The position numbers were made by a program, and so were the translations under genes. DNA of 64,000 nucleotides from Amborella trichopoda. Lineage: Eukaryota; Streptophyta; Magnoliopsida; Amborellales; Amborellaceae. How positions within the stretch are numbered: position 1 is the stretch's first letter; each line of letters opens with the position of its first letter. The notes under the pieces are model-generated. The model was not told the origin of the DNA and did not search any database. It saw nothing but the letters and a program-made list of their open reading frames with translations. The stretch is taken from contig NW_006497023.1 in NCBI RefSeq assembly GCF_000471905.2, positions 1,625,085 through 1,689,084 of the forward strand, in the 5' to 3' direction. Shown in pieces: positions 33,240 through 45,540 of this stretch.

Positions 33240-34350
33240 TATGAGAAATCTATCTATGCTCGTATAAGCGCACAGTCTTCTCCTTCAAGGGGAAGTTCTT
33301 CATCATTTGTCGAAGTTGACATGGCGTCAGCTTCTTCCTCAAACATTAGCAATAGTTTTTTCTTTAATTCCTCTTTGGTAGCAGTTGGGTTCTGCTTTTT
33401 TCATCTTGTTTATATAATCAGCAAAATGTTCTTCCTTTTTCTCTTGAATTGGGGTGAAAATCTTCCTCAATTTTATATTCTCAGGGTCTAAAGCTTTATT
33501 CTCATATACGTCCCACCATTTAATATAAACTTGTTTTCCTAATTTTGGAATGTATTCCCAATTTTGGGTATAGTCATCAGTTATTTTATATCCCACTTCA
33601 TAATCCATGGGATTTGATAAAAAGTCATAAACTATAAGTGCATGTCTAGTTTGGGGTTTTTATAATTGTATTCAATAAACTTTTGCTGGGAAAGCAGTAT
33701 ATTTTGTGGCAATATTTCAGATCCAGACCCTCAGATCTGGAACCAAGTCTTAAACCAATTAGGAAGTTCAGAGACTATAGGGAATTTTATTTGTATAAAC
33801 CAAGTATGGGAATAAGTATTATTTTGGAGCTAGAAAACCCTGTGCCAAGCATCTATGTAGTCGGAATACCTGTAATATTTATTATTGAAATCTGATGCAT
33901 TGAGTTTTCTACTTCTTATGGGGTCCAACACCCACTCTTTATAGGAAATGATTTTCCTTATTTGGTACTTAGAATAAGCAATAGTATTGGTATTCTTCTG
34001 ACATAAATGCACCTAGGTTATGGAGCCGGTTTCTAAAAGAATAGCTTCATACCATTCTCTAGTCATATTATTATTGAAAGGGCTCATATGGTTTATTAGG
34101 TATAAATTAGCTAGGTCAACTGGATCCATGTCCATATGTTCATCCTCTATTATTGAGTCTGATAAGAAAGTGGTTTCTATGAATATTTATTTTTCTGATG
34201 TTAGGGTTCTAACTGGGCTATGAGCTTGCCTAGTTATCAGATGGTTGGGAGTAAAAGGGGAATGTATGAGAGGACTTTCAGAGGAAGCTGGGACTATTTC
34301 TTTCCCTTTACCCATATTCGATGGGACTATTTCTTTACTCGTATTTGTAT
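33240..34350 (-). pseudogene. EPRV A2 second ORF, function unknown
   Basis: Matches the A1 second ORF segment by segment. Open stretches are 34012-33830 (YSDYIDAWHRVF) and 33608-33339 (YIKWWDVYENKAL, EEHFADYINKM). Stops and frameshifts lie in between, at different places from those in A1. Confidence 0.7.
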
Positions 34351-34362
34351 TTGTACGCATTA

Positions 34363-35700
34363 TTAGTCGTCGATCTCTGTTATCCCTGGCCTTGTCAATT
34401 CACGGGTGAGAAAATCAGGTAGGAAATTAGTATTTCCTTTAATGTGCTCTATATCAAAGTCAAAGAAAGAAAGAATTGCTTGCCAGCGAGCAAAATATTG
34501 TTTTGAAACCAAATTTTTGACGTCTTTGAGCAAAATATCCTTGGCTTTGCAATCAGTTCTAATGAGGAATTTTTTATTTAATATATCACTTTGGAAGTGG
34601 AAATACAATGAACAATGGCTAGTATTTCTCTTTTCACCGTGGAATAGTTTTGCTGAGTTGTTTTCCAAGCTCTAGAAGTAAAGCGAACTAAACGGTCGGT
34701 ATTATCAATTTGTTGCTTTAGGATTCCACCTAAACCAATTTCGGAGGCATCACATTCTATTATTTTAAAAGCATTAGGATTGGAAAGTGAAAGACAAGGC
34801 AGTTCTTTGGCTTTAATTTTTATTCTTTGAACTGCTGAAGTATGTTCCTCAGTCCATGTAGGTGCATTCTTTTTTAGTCTATCAAATAAGGGTTTAGCAT
34901 CAAAAGCTAAATTTTTATAAAAATCTGAAATATAATTTAGGCATCTCAAAAACCTTTGTAATTCAGTTGTCTAAAATAATATCTGGAAATTTACTAGCAA
35001 ATTCTTTAGCTCAATCAATGGGATTGATATTACCATGATATATATTGTGACCCAAGAATCTTATCTTGGTTTGGCACAGACTAATTTTCTTAGCAGATAC
35101 CACGAGGCCAGCTGGTTTGATGGCATTGATAAAGACGTTTATGTGTTTGACGTGTTGTTCAAAAGATTCTGAAAATATTAGAACATCATCTATATAAACA
35201 ATCATAAATTTTATTTAGGAATTGAAAACATCATTCATAATATTTTGAAATTCGGAAGGAGCGTTTTTTAGCCCAAAGGGCATTATGTTCCATTCGTATT
35301 GTCCAAAAGGGACATTGAAAGCAGTTTTGCATCTATCCTTTTCAGAAATATGTATTTGCCAATATCCTGACTTAAGATCGAATTTAGAAAATATGCAAAC
35401 AGTGGCAAGTCTATCTAACAATCCTTTTTATTTGGAATGGGATACCTTACTTATTTCAGTACCTTATTTAGCGGTTTATAGTTTATCACAAGTCTGGGGA
35501 CTCCCCTTTCTTTCTGTGAAGCCTTCTCAACATAAAAAGCATAACAGCTCCATGGTGACGAACTTTTTCTGATTAGCTGCTTATCAAGTAATTCATCGAT
35601 TTCTTTTTTGCAAATCTCAAGGAGTCTAGGATTCATTTGAATGAGCCTAGCTTTAGTAAGAATATTTCTTTCTTAAAAGTTTTCTTCGTAAGGCAAACTT
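34363..35700 (-). pseudogene. EPRV A2 reverse transcriptase-RNase H
   Basis: Open segments reading down: 35636-35451 (MNPRLLEICKKEIDELL), 35421-35215 (FDLKSGYWQI, MPFGLKNAPSEFQ), 35205-35011 (YIDDVLIF intact), 34949-34578 (IIECDASEIGLGG) and 34668-34363 (RNase H end, FLPDFLTRE). RNase H breaks at about 34602-34595 by the same one-base loss as in A1. Other stops and shifts (near 35210, 35010 and 34960) are private. Confidence 0.87.
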
Positions 35701-35751
35701 ACTATGTGTTTTTTCCCATTCCAGAATGCACTAGGTAAATCAGCACATATT

Positions 35752-36300
35752 TCAATTTCTATTTTTTTTTTTTTGATTAATTATTTTAATAATTTCTGGG
35801 AGAGCAAGTTTCACATCTATTTGTTTATATCTTATTTCTTCTTTTAAATATTTTTCTTTATTTTTTAGGGTTTGTTTGGCATTATTTATTTCTTTTATTT
35901 TTGGTTTATCAATAAATTCAAATTTAATATCATGTCCAATAAAATTAGATTCAATTCCTGAGCTATCAATTTTTATTGGATATAATAAATTTAAGAAAGG
36001 TGTTCCAAGGGTCACTGCTTGGCTTAAACCTTTGACCATTATAAAAGGATTTCAAGACAATTACCATTCTTACATACTGCAGTATTGGGTAACTTATAAT
36101 TTATTACCAATCTACTACCGTCTGCAGTATTTAATATTTGTGTTGTCTTACTAAAGTATTTTGTTGGTACTAATCCTCCATTTATGCAATTAAGGTCAAC
36201 TCTTGAGTCTATTAAAGCTAAGGACTGAAAACTATATTCATTTCCAACAACAACTCTTATTAGGACGAACCATTTTTGTGTAACAATTCTATTAAGAAGA
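35752..36300 (-). pseudogene. EPRV A2 aspartic protease region
   Basis: The catalytic motif reads DSRV instead of DSGA/DSGV (about 36214-36190), so Gly is replaced by Arg and activity is not expected. The downstream segment 36039-35752 keeps VTLGTPFLNLLYP and the Lys-rich tail. Confidence 0.8.
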
Positions 36301-39011
36301 TTTATGTTATCATTGGTCTGTATAATATCTTGTTTTGAGTTTGATGATTCGGGAGTGTCAGTTATTGGAGATAGGGGGTTTTTATAATTGCTTATGATAC
36401 TATTAAGTTCTAGTTCTTCATCCGATTCTTCAGGAATATCTTACATATTAGATGCGAATTCTAAGACTCTTGTTCTATTTTTAAGCACTATTAATTCATT
36501 TTTTATTTCTGTTCACTCATGCTTAAGTTCAGCAACAAATGGCTCCTTTTGAATATTATCTTTTTTTTTAATCCTTTTTAGGATTTCAACTAAGTTATAG
36601 TCTTCTTTAGTTTTAATAAGAGGGTGAGGTTTCCTTTTTATTTTTGCTATTTGAATAAATTGGGTTAAGGCCTCTTTCTTTGCTTCTGGGTCAGTGATTT
36701 TATCAATTATTTCTATTAATAGATTATCTTCCTAAGTAAGTGTCTGACAGAAGCAATCCTCTATTTCCATTTTTTCTTCAGAATCTGAGCTATTAAATAT
36801 TAGACTTTCATCTTCTATTTCTCCAAGTAGAGGCTCCGAGTCAGAGCTTGATAAGCTATTATCAGATGTTTCATCTAATTGCAGAATTTGATACAACTGA
36901 TTTTTGACTTCATGTTCCATTTGCAAAGTATTAATTTTCTTTTTTATTTTACAACTATTTTATAATGTCCTACTTTTTCACAGTTATAACTTACTGGTAG
37001 TTTCCTTCTGGCCTTTGATTTCTTAAAGTTATTTTTTGGGGCAAACTTTCTGGTAAATTGCTCTTTATCGCTTAATTTACTAGTTTTTTGGCCAGATTTA
37101 TGTTTCTTATATTTATTTTTCTTTTTATGAGTTTTATCAGATAGTGGAATAGTATTATAACTGAACTGTTCATAGAAATCACTAAGGTCTTATGTAAAGA
37201 GAATACGGTATTATTCCATTATTTTTATTCTTCAACCTAGTCTTTACCTTTTTTGCAAATAAGTATGGTAAGCCTGCTATAAACTTCTCTTTCCAATGAT
37301 CTGCATTACTGTCTTCCCTTGACAGAAAGCGGGAAAAGCAGATGTCCTTATACCATTTATAGTGAGATAAAGTCGAACATCTTAAATCGGATAATAAGTC
37401 TTCTGACGTAGCATCTAACAAAGAGGTACTGCCTACAAAATGTAGGGTTATAGTATAAATAAGTGTATTTACGGCATCACTTTCACTTTGGGGTACTTCT
37501 TGATTATATTCATTTTTTATAGTCCACTGTCTTGTAGCATTTAATATTTGTTGTTTAGCGGTTTCACTCATGTGGAAATCCTACCATCCTCTTAACCATT
37601 CTGTGAAACCACAAACAATAGCCTTAGCCACCTCTTGATCATGGTTTCCTGCTACTTTACAAGTTGTGGCATACATGGTCATATGTTTCGTTGTATCTAA
37701 AATTTGATGGTCAGACATACCATCAATATTCCAATTGACTATAGTTCTCCCTGAATAGGATACAGTACAAGAGATTAAGTCTTCCTAAAACTGTTTATCC
37801 ACTGGGGTTGGCCTAGTATGGTACATTCTTGATTGGGCCGTTGGTCTCCATTTTCTTCCATAATCTATTATATTTATGCTTTGGCCAAGATCGTCTTCTT
37901 TAAAAGCCTTTTCCATGTTTTGTATATCCCCAAGGTTTTCTTGTAATACCAAAGCTTCAAATTCAACTATAACACCTTTCCCCTTTTTATCTTCCTTTAT
38001 ATTGAGCTTGGACAATTTTTTTATTAGTTCATCAACTAACTCTTTATTTTCTTCTTGTTTCTTTGTTCCTTCCAAGCTGAACTTTCCTTTATTTAATTCT
38101 GGAGGAGGTTTGAATAAGACTGCCTTTGTTGGTTCTCCTTCCCTTTTTATGGATTGGACCTTACTAACTATATTTTCAATTCTGATAGTTTGTTTACCGA
38201 TGGATTTAAGGTATAGATTAGTATAATTATTATGTTCAATTATATGAGGAATAACATCTATATTATGGCTATGGTGTTCATTTTCTTTTGGAATTAACTT
38301 ATACGGGGTAGCTTTTGTATCAGGTTTTTCTTTCAAAGTTCCTTTTATTTGAAGGTTTGTTTCAGGCGGATGTATACTTTGCATTTCTTCGCCTTCAACA
38401 GTATAGAAGGTTTGGTATTGGTTTTCAATGGCATTTAATTCAAAATTAGAAACCATAATGTCTTTTTCTTCTAAGGTAACTCTTAACCATATGAAGAATC
38501 CTATATTTTGTTTATTCTTTTTTACGAACTTATTATATCTCTTGTGTAGAGCATTCAACATTTCTTGGGGAAACTCAGATAAATACCAATCCCTTATATT
38601 TTTATTTTCTTCGGCAAGGTAATCATTTTTTAAAACATCTATATCCATTTTGAATTTCTTTGCTTCCTGAAGCATTAAGATGCTAAAATCCAGATCCGAG
38701 AAGGTCGGTTCATTTCCAGTTCGATGATCTTCATTTATTCTATAAACTGGTAAATGGATATTACTATTAGTCCTGGTTAATCCTTCTAATATTGGCCTAT
38801 CTTGTATTGAAGAGGTAGAGTGTCTAGAAGGAGTTGGTATCTTGCTAGTAGTTCTTCTAGATATTTCCGAGAGGTTTAATCTAGTTCTTCTATTGTAGTT
38901 GAATTGTATTTCAATATCACCATCGGGGTATTCTATTATTTGGTCTGGTTCACGGCTAACTGGAGTTCTAAACTGTTGGTTTTCATTATGTATAGTCCAG
39001 TTTTCGAGCAA
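36301..39011 (-). pseudogene. EPRV A2 coat-protein region
   Basis: Best-preserved CP region of the window. 39011-37785 is open for 408 residues: after the MP/CP linker come IEYPDGDIEIQFN, the Ser/Thr/Arg-rich PTPSRHSTSS, a Lys-rich helical part and GRKWRPTAQSRMYHTRPTP. After a stop at 37785, 37571-37182 carries the capsid core with HYKWYKD and WKEKFIAGLPYLFAKKVKTRL, the part most conserved in caulimovirid coat proteins. The knuckle near 37005-36950 has its first Cys changed to Ser and a shift at the last Cys. 36926-36732 is the acidic tail with CFCQTLT. CP encapsidates the genome; here it is interrupted. Confidence 0.83.
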
Positions 39012-39330
39012 TGTGATTTATGACCAAGTTATAGCCTTAAGAACAACAGTATTTGATTTTTCGATATTTGTTTGGAAGAATACTGTTTGTCCTTTGGTAT
39101 CCATCTAGAGGACATTAGGATTGAGGGTGTTCATCACCTTATAACATATTCTGTAAATTAGGGCAATTTTCTGGGAATCAGGGTTCATATCAAATCCATG
39201 TGTTTTAAGATTTAGTGTGAGAACTTTTAATAAATTGGGATCCGTTAAAGAAACCGAAAAGTTAGGAAAACAATTAAAATATATAGGACCATTGCAGAAG
39301 CTAGACTCGACTATTCCTAGGAGTGAATCT
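39012..39330 (-). pseudogene. EPRV A2 movement-protein C-terminal half
   Basis: 30K-superfamily movement protein, which enlarges plasmodesmata in infected plants. Recognisable text: GPIYFNCFPNFSVSLTDPNLL, GFDMNPDSQKIALIYRICYK, KGQTVFFQTN. The N-terminal half seen in B1 and B2 is missing, replaced by about 190 bp of leader joined directly. Here the codon after IALIY is Arg, where both B copies have a stop. Confidence 0.75.
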
Positions 39331-39523
39331 GAAGATTTGAATCACTACTATTCTTAAGAGTTGAATCACGACGCCTTTTTGCAGCTCTCCTGGCCTTTTT
39401 CTGCGATGGACTACTATTACCTCGGTTTCAACTCTCGGACCCACCTTTAATGAGAAATTTTATTACGCTTTTGTCTTTAAAACAGTATGACCTACCTTCA
39501 GATCACTATTGTGAACTATTATT

Positions 39524-39536
39524 GGCTCTGATACCA
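39524..39536 (-). other. tRNA-iMet primer site of EPRV A2
   Basis: The minus strand reads TGGTATCAGAGCC, the conserved Caulimoviridae primer site that defines position 1 of the circular genome. It lies 4 bp from the join to RT of copy A3 at 39540/39541, so this join is not a normal viral arrangement. Confidence 0.92.
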
Positions 39537-39540
39537 TAAA

Positions 39541-41508
39541 TTCTATATAGGGATTGAAAACATCATTTATAATATTTTGAAATTCAGAAGGAGCGTTTTT
39601 CAGCCCAAAGGGCATTACGTTCCATTCGTATTGTCCAAAAGGGACATTGAAAGCAGTTTTGTATCTATCCTTTTCAAAAATTTGTATTTGCCAATATCCT
39701 GACTTAAGATCGAATTTAGAAAATATGCAAACATTGACAAGTCTATCTAACAAATCCTTTTTACTTGGAATAGGATACCTTACCCATTTCAGTACCTTAT
39801 TTAGCGGTTTATAGTTTATCACAAGTCTAGGGACTCCCCTTTCTTTCTCTAAAACCTTTTCAACATAAAAAGCATAACAGCTCCATGGTGACGAACTTTT
39901 TCTGATTAGCTGCTTACCAAGTAATTCATTGATTTCTTTTTTGCAAATCTCAAGGAGTCTAGGATTCATTTGAATGGGCCTAGCTTTAGTAGGATTATTT
40001 CTTTCTTGAAAGTTTTCTTCGTAAGGCAAACTTACTATGTGTTTTTTCCTATTCCAGAATGCACTAGGCAAATCAGCACATATTTCAATTTCTATTTTTT
40101 TTTTATTTGATTAATTATTTTAATATTTTCTGGAGAGCAAGTTTCTCATCTATTTGTTTATATCTTCTTTCTTCTTTTAAATATTTTTCTTTATTTTCTA
40201 GGGTTTGTTTGACATTATTTTATTCTTTTATTTTTGGTTTATCAATAAATTCAAATTTAATATCATGTCCATTAAAATTAGATTCAATTCCTAAGCTATC
40301 AATTCTTATTGGATATAATAAATTTAAGAAAGGTGTTCTAAGGATCAATGCATGGCTTAAACCTTTGACTATTATAAAAGGCATTTCAAGACAATTACCA
40401 TTATTACATATTGCAGCATTGGGTAATTTATAATTTGTTACCAATCTATTACCATCTGCAGTATTTAATATTTGTGTTGTCTTACTAAAGTATTTTGTTG
40501 GTACTAATCCTTCATTTATGCAATTAAGGTCAACTCCTGAGTCTATTAAAGCTAAGGACTGAAAACTATCTTCATTTCCAACAACAACTCTTATTAGGAC
40601 AAACTACTTTTGTGTAACAATTCTATTGAGAAGATTTATGTTATCATTGATCTGTATAATATCTTGTTTTGAGTTTGATGATTCTGGTGTGTCAATTATT
40701 GGAGATAGGGCGTTTTTATAATTGCTTATGATACTATTAAATTCTAGTTCTTCATCCGATTCTTCAGAAATATCTTGCATATTAATTCTAAGACTCTTAC
40801 TCTATTTTTAAGCACTATTAATTCATTTTTTACTTCTGTTAAATCATGCTTAAGTTCAGCAATAAATGGCTCTTTTTTAATATTATCTTTTTTATTAATC
40901 CTTTTTAGGATTTCAGCTAAGCTATAGTCTTCTTGAGTTTTAATAGAAGGGGGAGGTTTCCTTTTTATTTTTGCTATTTGAATAAATTGGGTTAAGGCCT
41001 CTTTCTTTGCTTCTAGGTCAGTGATTTTATCTATTATTTCTATTATTAGATTATCTTTCTCAGTAAGAGTCTGACAGAAGCAATCCTCTATTTCCATTTT
41101 TTCTTCAGAATCTGAGCTACTAAATATTTAGACTTTCATCTTCTATTTCTCCAAGTAGAGGCTCCAAGTCAGAGCTTGATGAGCTATTATCAGATGTTTC
41201 ATCTAATTGCAAAATTTGATACAACTGATTTTTGACTTCATGTTCTATTTGCAAAGTATTAATTTTCTTTTTTATTTTACAACTATTTTTATAATGTCCT
41301 ACTTTTCCACAATTATAACATACTGGTAGTTTCCTTCTGCCCTTTAATTTCTTAAAGTTATTTTTTGGGGCAAACTTTATAGTAAATTTCTCTTTATTTG
41401 ATAAATTTACTAGTTTTCTGGCCAGATTTATGTTTCTTACATTTATTTTTCTTTTTATGAGTTTTATCAGATAGTGGAATAGTATTATAACCAAAGGCTT
41501 CACAGAAT
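39541..41508 (-). mobile_element. Endogenous pararetrovirus fragment A3: CP tail, protease, RT fingers
   Basis: Minus-strand piece of subfamily A from the coat-protein knuckle to RT. 41515-41120: basic region and intact CX2CX4HX4C knuckle CYNCGKVGHYKNSC. 41097-40744: CFCQTLTEKDN and coiled linker. Protease near 40560 with DSGV, then ILRTPFLNLLYP at 40444-40220. 40071-39541: RT with PRLVINYKPLNKVLKW, FDLKSGYWQI and MPFGLKNAPSEFQ, then truncated within VFNPYIEFM, upstream of YIDD. The open frame runs straight across the break into primer-site leader of A2. It is internally the least mutated A fragment. Confidence 0.85.
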
Positions 41509-41837
41509 TCACCAAGTTCTTTCTTGCCCGTCATTCTTTGTTTGTCTATCGAACAAGGGTTTAGCATCAATAGCTAAATTTTTATAAAAATTTGAAGTAT
41601 AATTTAGGCATCCCAAAAACCTTTGTAATTCAGTTTTGTCTAAAATATTATCTGGAAATTTACTAACAAATTCTATAGCTCTATCAATGGGAATGATATT
41701 ACCTTGATATATATTGTGACCCAAGAATCTTATCTTGGATTGGCACAGATTAATTTTCTTAGCAGATACCACGAGGCTTGCTGCTTTGATCGCGTTAATA
41801 AGGATGTTTATGTGTTTGATGTGTTGTTCAAAAGATT
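41509..41837 (-). mobile_element. Endogenous pararetrovirus fragment A4: RT C-terminus and connection
   Basis: Open 41772-41509: VSAKKINLCQSKIRFLGHN, FLGCLNYTSNFYKNLAIDAKPLFDR, which is RT thumb/connection, then an abrupt change into coat-protein sequence in another frame (QRMTGKKELGEFCE in the CP frame). So RT of one copy is fused to CP of the next (A3). The upper end is hidden by the run of N. Confidence 0.8.
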
Positions 41838-41871
41838 NNNNNNNNNNNNNNNNNNNNNNNNNNNNNNNNNN
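41838..41871. other. Assembly gap (34 N) between subfamily A and B EPRVs
   Basis: Run of N. It lies exactly where subfamily A sequence stops and subfamily B leader starts, so their adjacency and the amount of missing sequence are not known. Confidence 0.98.
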
Positions 41872-42077
41872 CCTATCCCCTGTGTGCCTTGCCTCCCACG
41901 ACTTATATATGTCTCTGCGACCTCACCGGCTCTTCCTGGCCTTAAAGGTCAATTGGACTAGGCGCCAATGGTCTTAACTCTCGGACTAACTTCCTAAATG
42001 GATAAATTTTATTAAGTTGCTAGACTTTAGGATTTTAAGTCCAACTATTTTAAAGCACTATACTACTATGGTACTAT

Positions 42078-42090
42078 GGCTCTGATACCA
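42078..42090 (-). other. tRNA-iMet primer site of EPRV B1
   Basis: The minus strand reads TGGTATCAGAGCC followed by ATAGTACC, identical to B2 at 49478. The flanking leader (CTATGTTGTTAAAATATG before it) also matches B2. Confidence 0.93.
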
Positions 42091-42339
42091 ACCGGACCAA
42101 GACTGATTTTAACATATTTTAACAACATAGTAACTTACCAAGACCCTATTCTTATGAGTATTAAATATTGTAAAATATTCAACTAAACAGTTTAACAAAT
42201 TTTAGATAAAGTAAAACAAGTATTATCACAAAAACAGAGAAAGGAGATATGTCTAAATTATCCAACTAGTATGTATAATACCTCGAATTTTAATGCTGAA
42301 GATAAACTTTATTTGTATAACACACAATAACTAATCATT

Positions 42340-42950
42340 TATTGATAACAAGATAGAAATACAGAAAATTACAAGACTTACTGAGAGCAAATACAGAAAC
42401 TATGAAATAGTTTCCATTCGTCAGAGCAGTAACTTGGCAGAGAACCGAGATTACAACGCACATCTATTTTACATAAACATAAAAGTACAAAATAGGGTAC
42501 AGAAATAGTTACCCGGAGTATTTACAGAGTTGAAAGAAGTATAACTTTCGGTAGGTCTACAATGTAGAACTAGGTAAGAGTAAATACAAAGAGAGAAGAG
42601 GGAAGGAGAAGATGAGGGATGGAGGAAGCAGAGAGCTTTGCTCAGGGCCGATTTCCGATCTACCCTTCACTGAGCACTTCTTCCTCCTTTTATAGAGTCC
42701 AGAACCCAAAGGATTATTAAACAACTTGTATAGGTCCGCAGGTCCGCATCTTTAATAACTTCTTTGTTGGCAGGTAGTGATTTACTGTGGCCAGCTGGAG
42801 GTGCGGATGGTATTAGTGGAGGCATTGTGCTATTGGTGGGGGCACTGTGGTGTCGGTGAAGGCACTATGGTGTCGGTGGAGGTACTGTGGTGTCGGTGGA
42901 GGTACGGCTTCTCCTAGATAATCGACAGGTGGTGGTACGATATCTTTTAA
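42340..42950 (-). promoter_or_regulatory. EPRV B1 intergenic promoter with 21-bp repeats
   Basis: On the minus strand, four to five 21-bp tandem units (core CCACAGTGCCTCCACCGACAC) lie at about 42905-42815. The TATA box TATAAAAGG is at 42694-42686 and a poly(A) signal AATAAA at 42343-42338, about 350 bp downstream. A poly(A) signal after the start site in the same intergenic region is how pararetroviruses make terminally redundant RNA. Confidence 0.78.
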
Positions 42951-44124
42951 ATGGCCGACAGAAGGAATCTTCAAATAGGAGACAGGTATTTTGGATTTTA
43001 TAGGGCTTGCACCTGGGTTTTCAAACTTATTCGGGCTTTTGTGAAAAGTCTCCATAATCGGGTCTCTGTAAAAATTTTGCATCATCCATTCCTATTTCGG
43101 CCTCATCATCATTTTGAGAAGAGAGAGTCATATTTTCGGCTTCTTCTTTGAACATTTGTAATAACTGTTTCCTTAACTCCTCCTTGGTTGCTTGTGAGTT
43201 ATGTTTTTTCATTTTATTGATATATTCTGAAAAATTATTTAGGTTTTCATATTGGGCTTGCCCTAGTATATTTTTTAATAGTATTTTCTCTGGTTCTAAG
43301 GCTTTATTTTCAAATACATCCCACCATTTTATAAAGATTTTTTTTCCCAGTCATGGGATATATTCAAAATTATTGGTTGTAATCTCAGATATTCCATATT
43401 GCCACTTCATAATCCATGGTATTTGGTAAATAGCCATGAAGTATAGGTGGTAGTCTATATTGGGATCCTTTCCATTGAATTCAACAAATTTAGCTTGAGA
43501 TACTTGTAGGCTTTGAGGAAGAATTTGGGAGCCAGAGCCCGAGATTAAAAACCAGTTTCAAAACCAATTGGGGAATGTTTCAAGAATAGGCATTTTAATT
43601 TGGATAAACAAGGTGTGAGAACTATTATTACTTTGGAGAGCAAATACCTTATGCCAGGCATCAATGTATTCTGAGTATTTATAATATTTATTGTGAAATT
43701 CTTCAGCCTGTAACTTTTTTCCACGGAAGGGATCTGAGCCCCGATCATTGTATGATAATATTTTTCTTATTTGAAGCTTTGAGTAGGCAATTATATTTGT
43801 ATTCCGATGGTAAAAATGTGCCAGGGTGATTGAGCCTATCTCAAGTAAAATAGCTTCATACCATTCACGGGTTTTATTCCCATTAGATGGGTTTAAATTG
43901 TTCATAAGATAGAGGTTGGCAATTTTATTTGGGTCGGCTGCCCAATGGACATCTTCTATAATGGTATCTATCAAGAAGGTGGTTTCTTCAAATTGGAACT
44001 TTCTGGATGAAGATACTTTATTTGGGATTGGTGATTGGATAAATACTGGAGTCTGAGTCTGGTATTTGCTAATTTGGCTGGAGTATTCTGAATAAGATGC
44101 TGGTGACAAAGGTGGATAACTCAT
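42951..44124 (-). pseudogene. EPRV B1 second ORF, function unknown
   Basis: 44124-43558 is open for 188 residues: MSYPPLSPASYSEYSSQ, NKTREWYEAILLEIGSIT, YSEYIDAWHKVFAL, ILETFPNWF. After a stop near 43557 the rest is readable in pieces (WWDVFENKAL and the 43212-43027 frame with ATKEELRKQLLQMF). No named domain. It is the best-preserved N-terminal half of this protein in the window. Confidence 0.72.
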
Positions 44125-44225
44125 TTATTGGGGATCCTACAAGTAAGGATGGAACTATTTCCATTTTGGCTTTTCCTTTGTTTTGGGGATTAGGATTTGT
44201 ATTTGTATTTGTATTCATATTGATA

Positions 44226-45540
44226 TTAAATTTTTGTTGTGGTTGTTGTTGATGTGGCGGTTGTTGGTCCTCCTCTCTGCCCCCTGCAAAAATTTGCGGG
44301 TAAGAAAATCAAGAAAGTGATTGTCAGTACCAGGGAGATGTTCAAGATGTCTTTTGCTGCCTTATAATCAGTCCGTATTAAAAATATTGTATTGAGGATA
44401 TCACTTTGGAATTTAGTAACGCAGTGGACTATTGCCAATATTTCCTTCTTTATAGTGGAAGAATTTTGTTGTGTATTATTCCATGCTTTGGATGTGAACC
44501 TCACTAGCTGCTTGAGTATTCCTCTTAGTCCAAGTTCGGAGGCATCACATTCTATAATTTTATAAGCATTTGGATCAGCTAATACTAAGCAAGGTAAATC
44601 CTTTGCTTTACTTTTTAGGTGTTGTACTGCAAGAATCTGTTTATCCGTCCATTTAGGAGGATTCTTTTTTAATCTTTCATATAAAGGTCTAGCTATGATA
44701 GCTAAATCTTTAATGAAGTCGGCAATATAATTTAAGCATCCTAAGAACCTTTGTAGTTCTGTTTTATCAACAATAATATCAGGAAATTTAGCTGCAAATT
44801 CTATTGCTATATCTATTGGAATAATAATTCCTGGCCTAAAAATCTAATTTTTGTTTGGCATAAACTCATTTTCTTAGCAGAAACAACCAAACTTGCATTT
44901 TTTACCACGTTCAGGAAATCATTGAGATGCTTGAAGTGCTGCTGAATGTCTTATGAAAAAATCAAGACATCATCTATATATAAAATCATAAATTTTGTAT
45001 AAGGATTAAAGACATCATTCATAATTTTTTGAAATTCAGACGGGGCATTTTTTGCCCAAAAGGCATTACATTCCATTCAGATTGACCAAATGGGACATTA
45101 AAAGCTGTTTTATATCTATCTTTTTCATTTATTTGAATTTGCCAATATCCTGATTTTAAATTGAATTTTTAGAATATACATGCATTAAGCATTCTATCTA
45201 GTAAGTCTTTTTTATTAGGTATTGGGTACCTGATCCATTCTAATACTTTATTGAGAGGTTTATAATTTATTACTGGTCTAGCTACTCCTCATTCTTTTTC
45301 AACAGCGTTTTCTACATAGAATGCTGTACAGTTCTATGGTGATGAACTTTTTCTAATTAGACCCTTTTTTAAAAGTTCATCTATTTCTTTTTTGCATATT
45401 TCTAGGAGTCTAGAGTTCATTTGTATTGACCTTGCTTTTGTACGGATTTTACTGTCAGTAAACCCTTCTTCATATGGTAGACTTACTATGTGTTTTTTCC
45501 TATTCCAGAAGGCACTTGGTAGTTCATTACAAATTTCTTG
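44226..45540 (-). pseudogene. EPRV B1 reverse transcriptase-RNase H
   Basis: All RT landmarks are present, with YIDD at about 44982-44962, but frames change near 45170 (extra base in the FDLKSGYW region), 45050 (base lost before the AKNAPSEFQ equivalent) and 44830 (small deletion after KIRF). The RNase H frame 44504-44226 keeps STIKKEILAIVHC and then shows a deletion of roughly 80-90 bp that joins KAAKDI to sequence before the terminal FLTR motif. That deletion is absent from B2. Confidence 0.85.

Larger units (their letters stand above)
33134..39540 (-). mobile_element. Endogenous pararetrovirus copy A2 (subfamily A)
   Basis: Minus-strand copy running from the tRNA-Met primer site (39536-39524) through the end of MP, CP, protease, RT, RNase H and the second ORF, to the start of the intergenic repeats at 33134. 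The MP N-terminus is missing. It is the inverted partner of A1: arms about 28.1-32.1 kb and 33.1-37.1 kb. At its 5' end it is fused to a truncated RT of copy A3. Confidence 0.87.
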
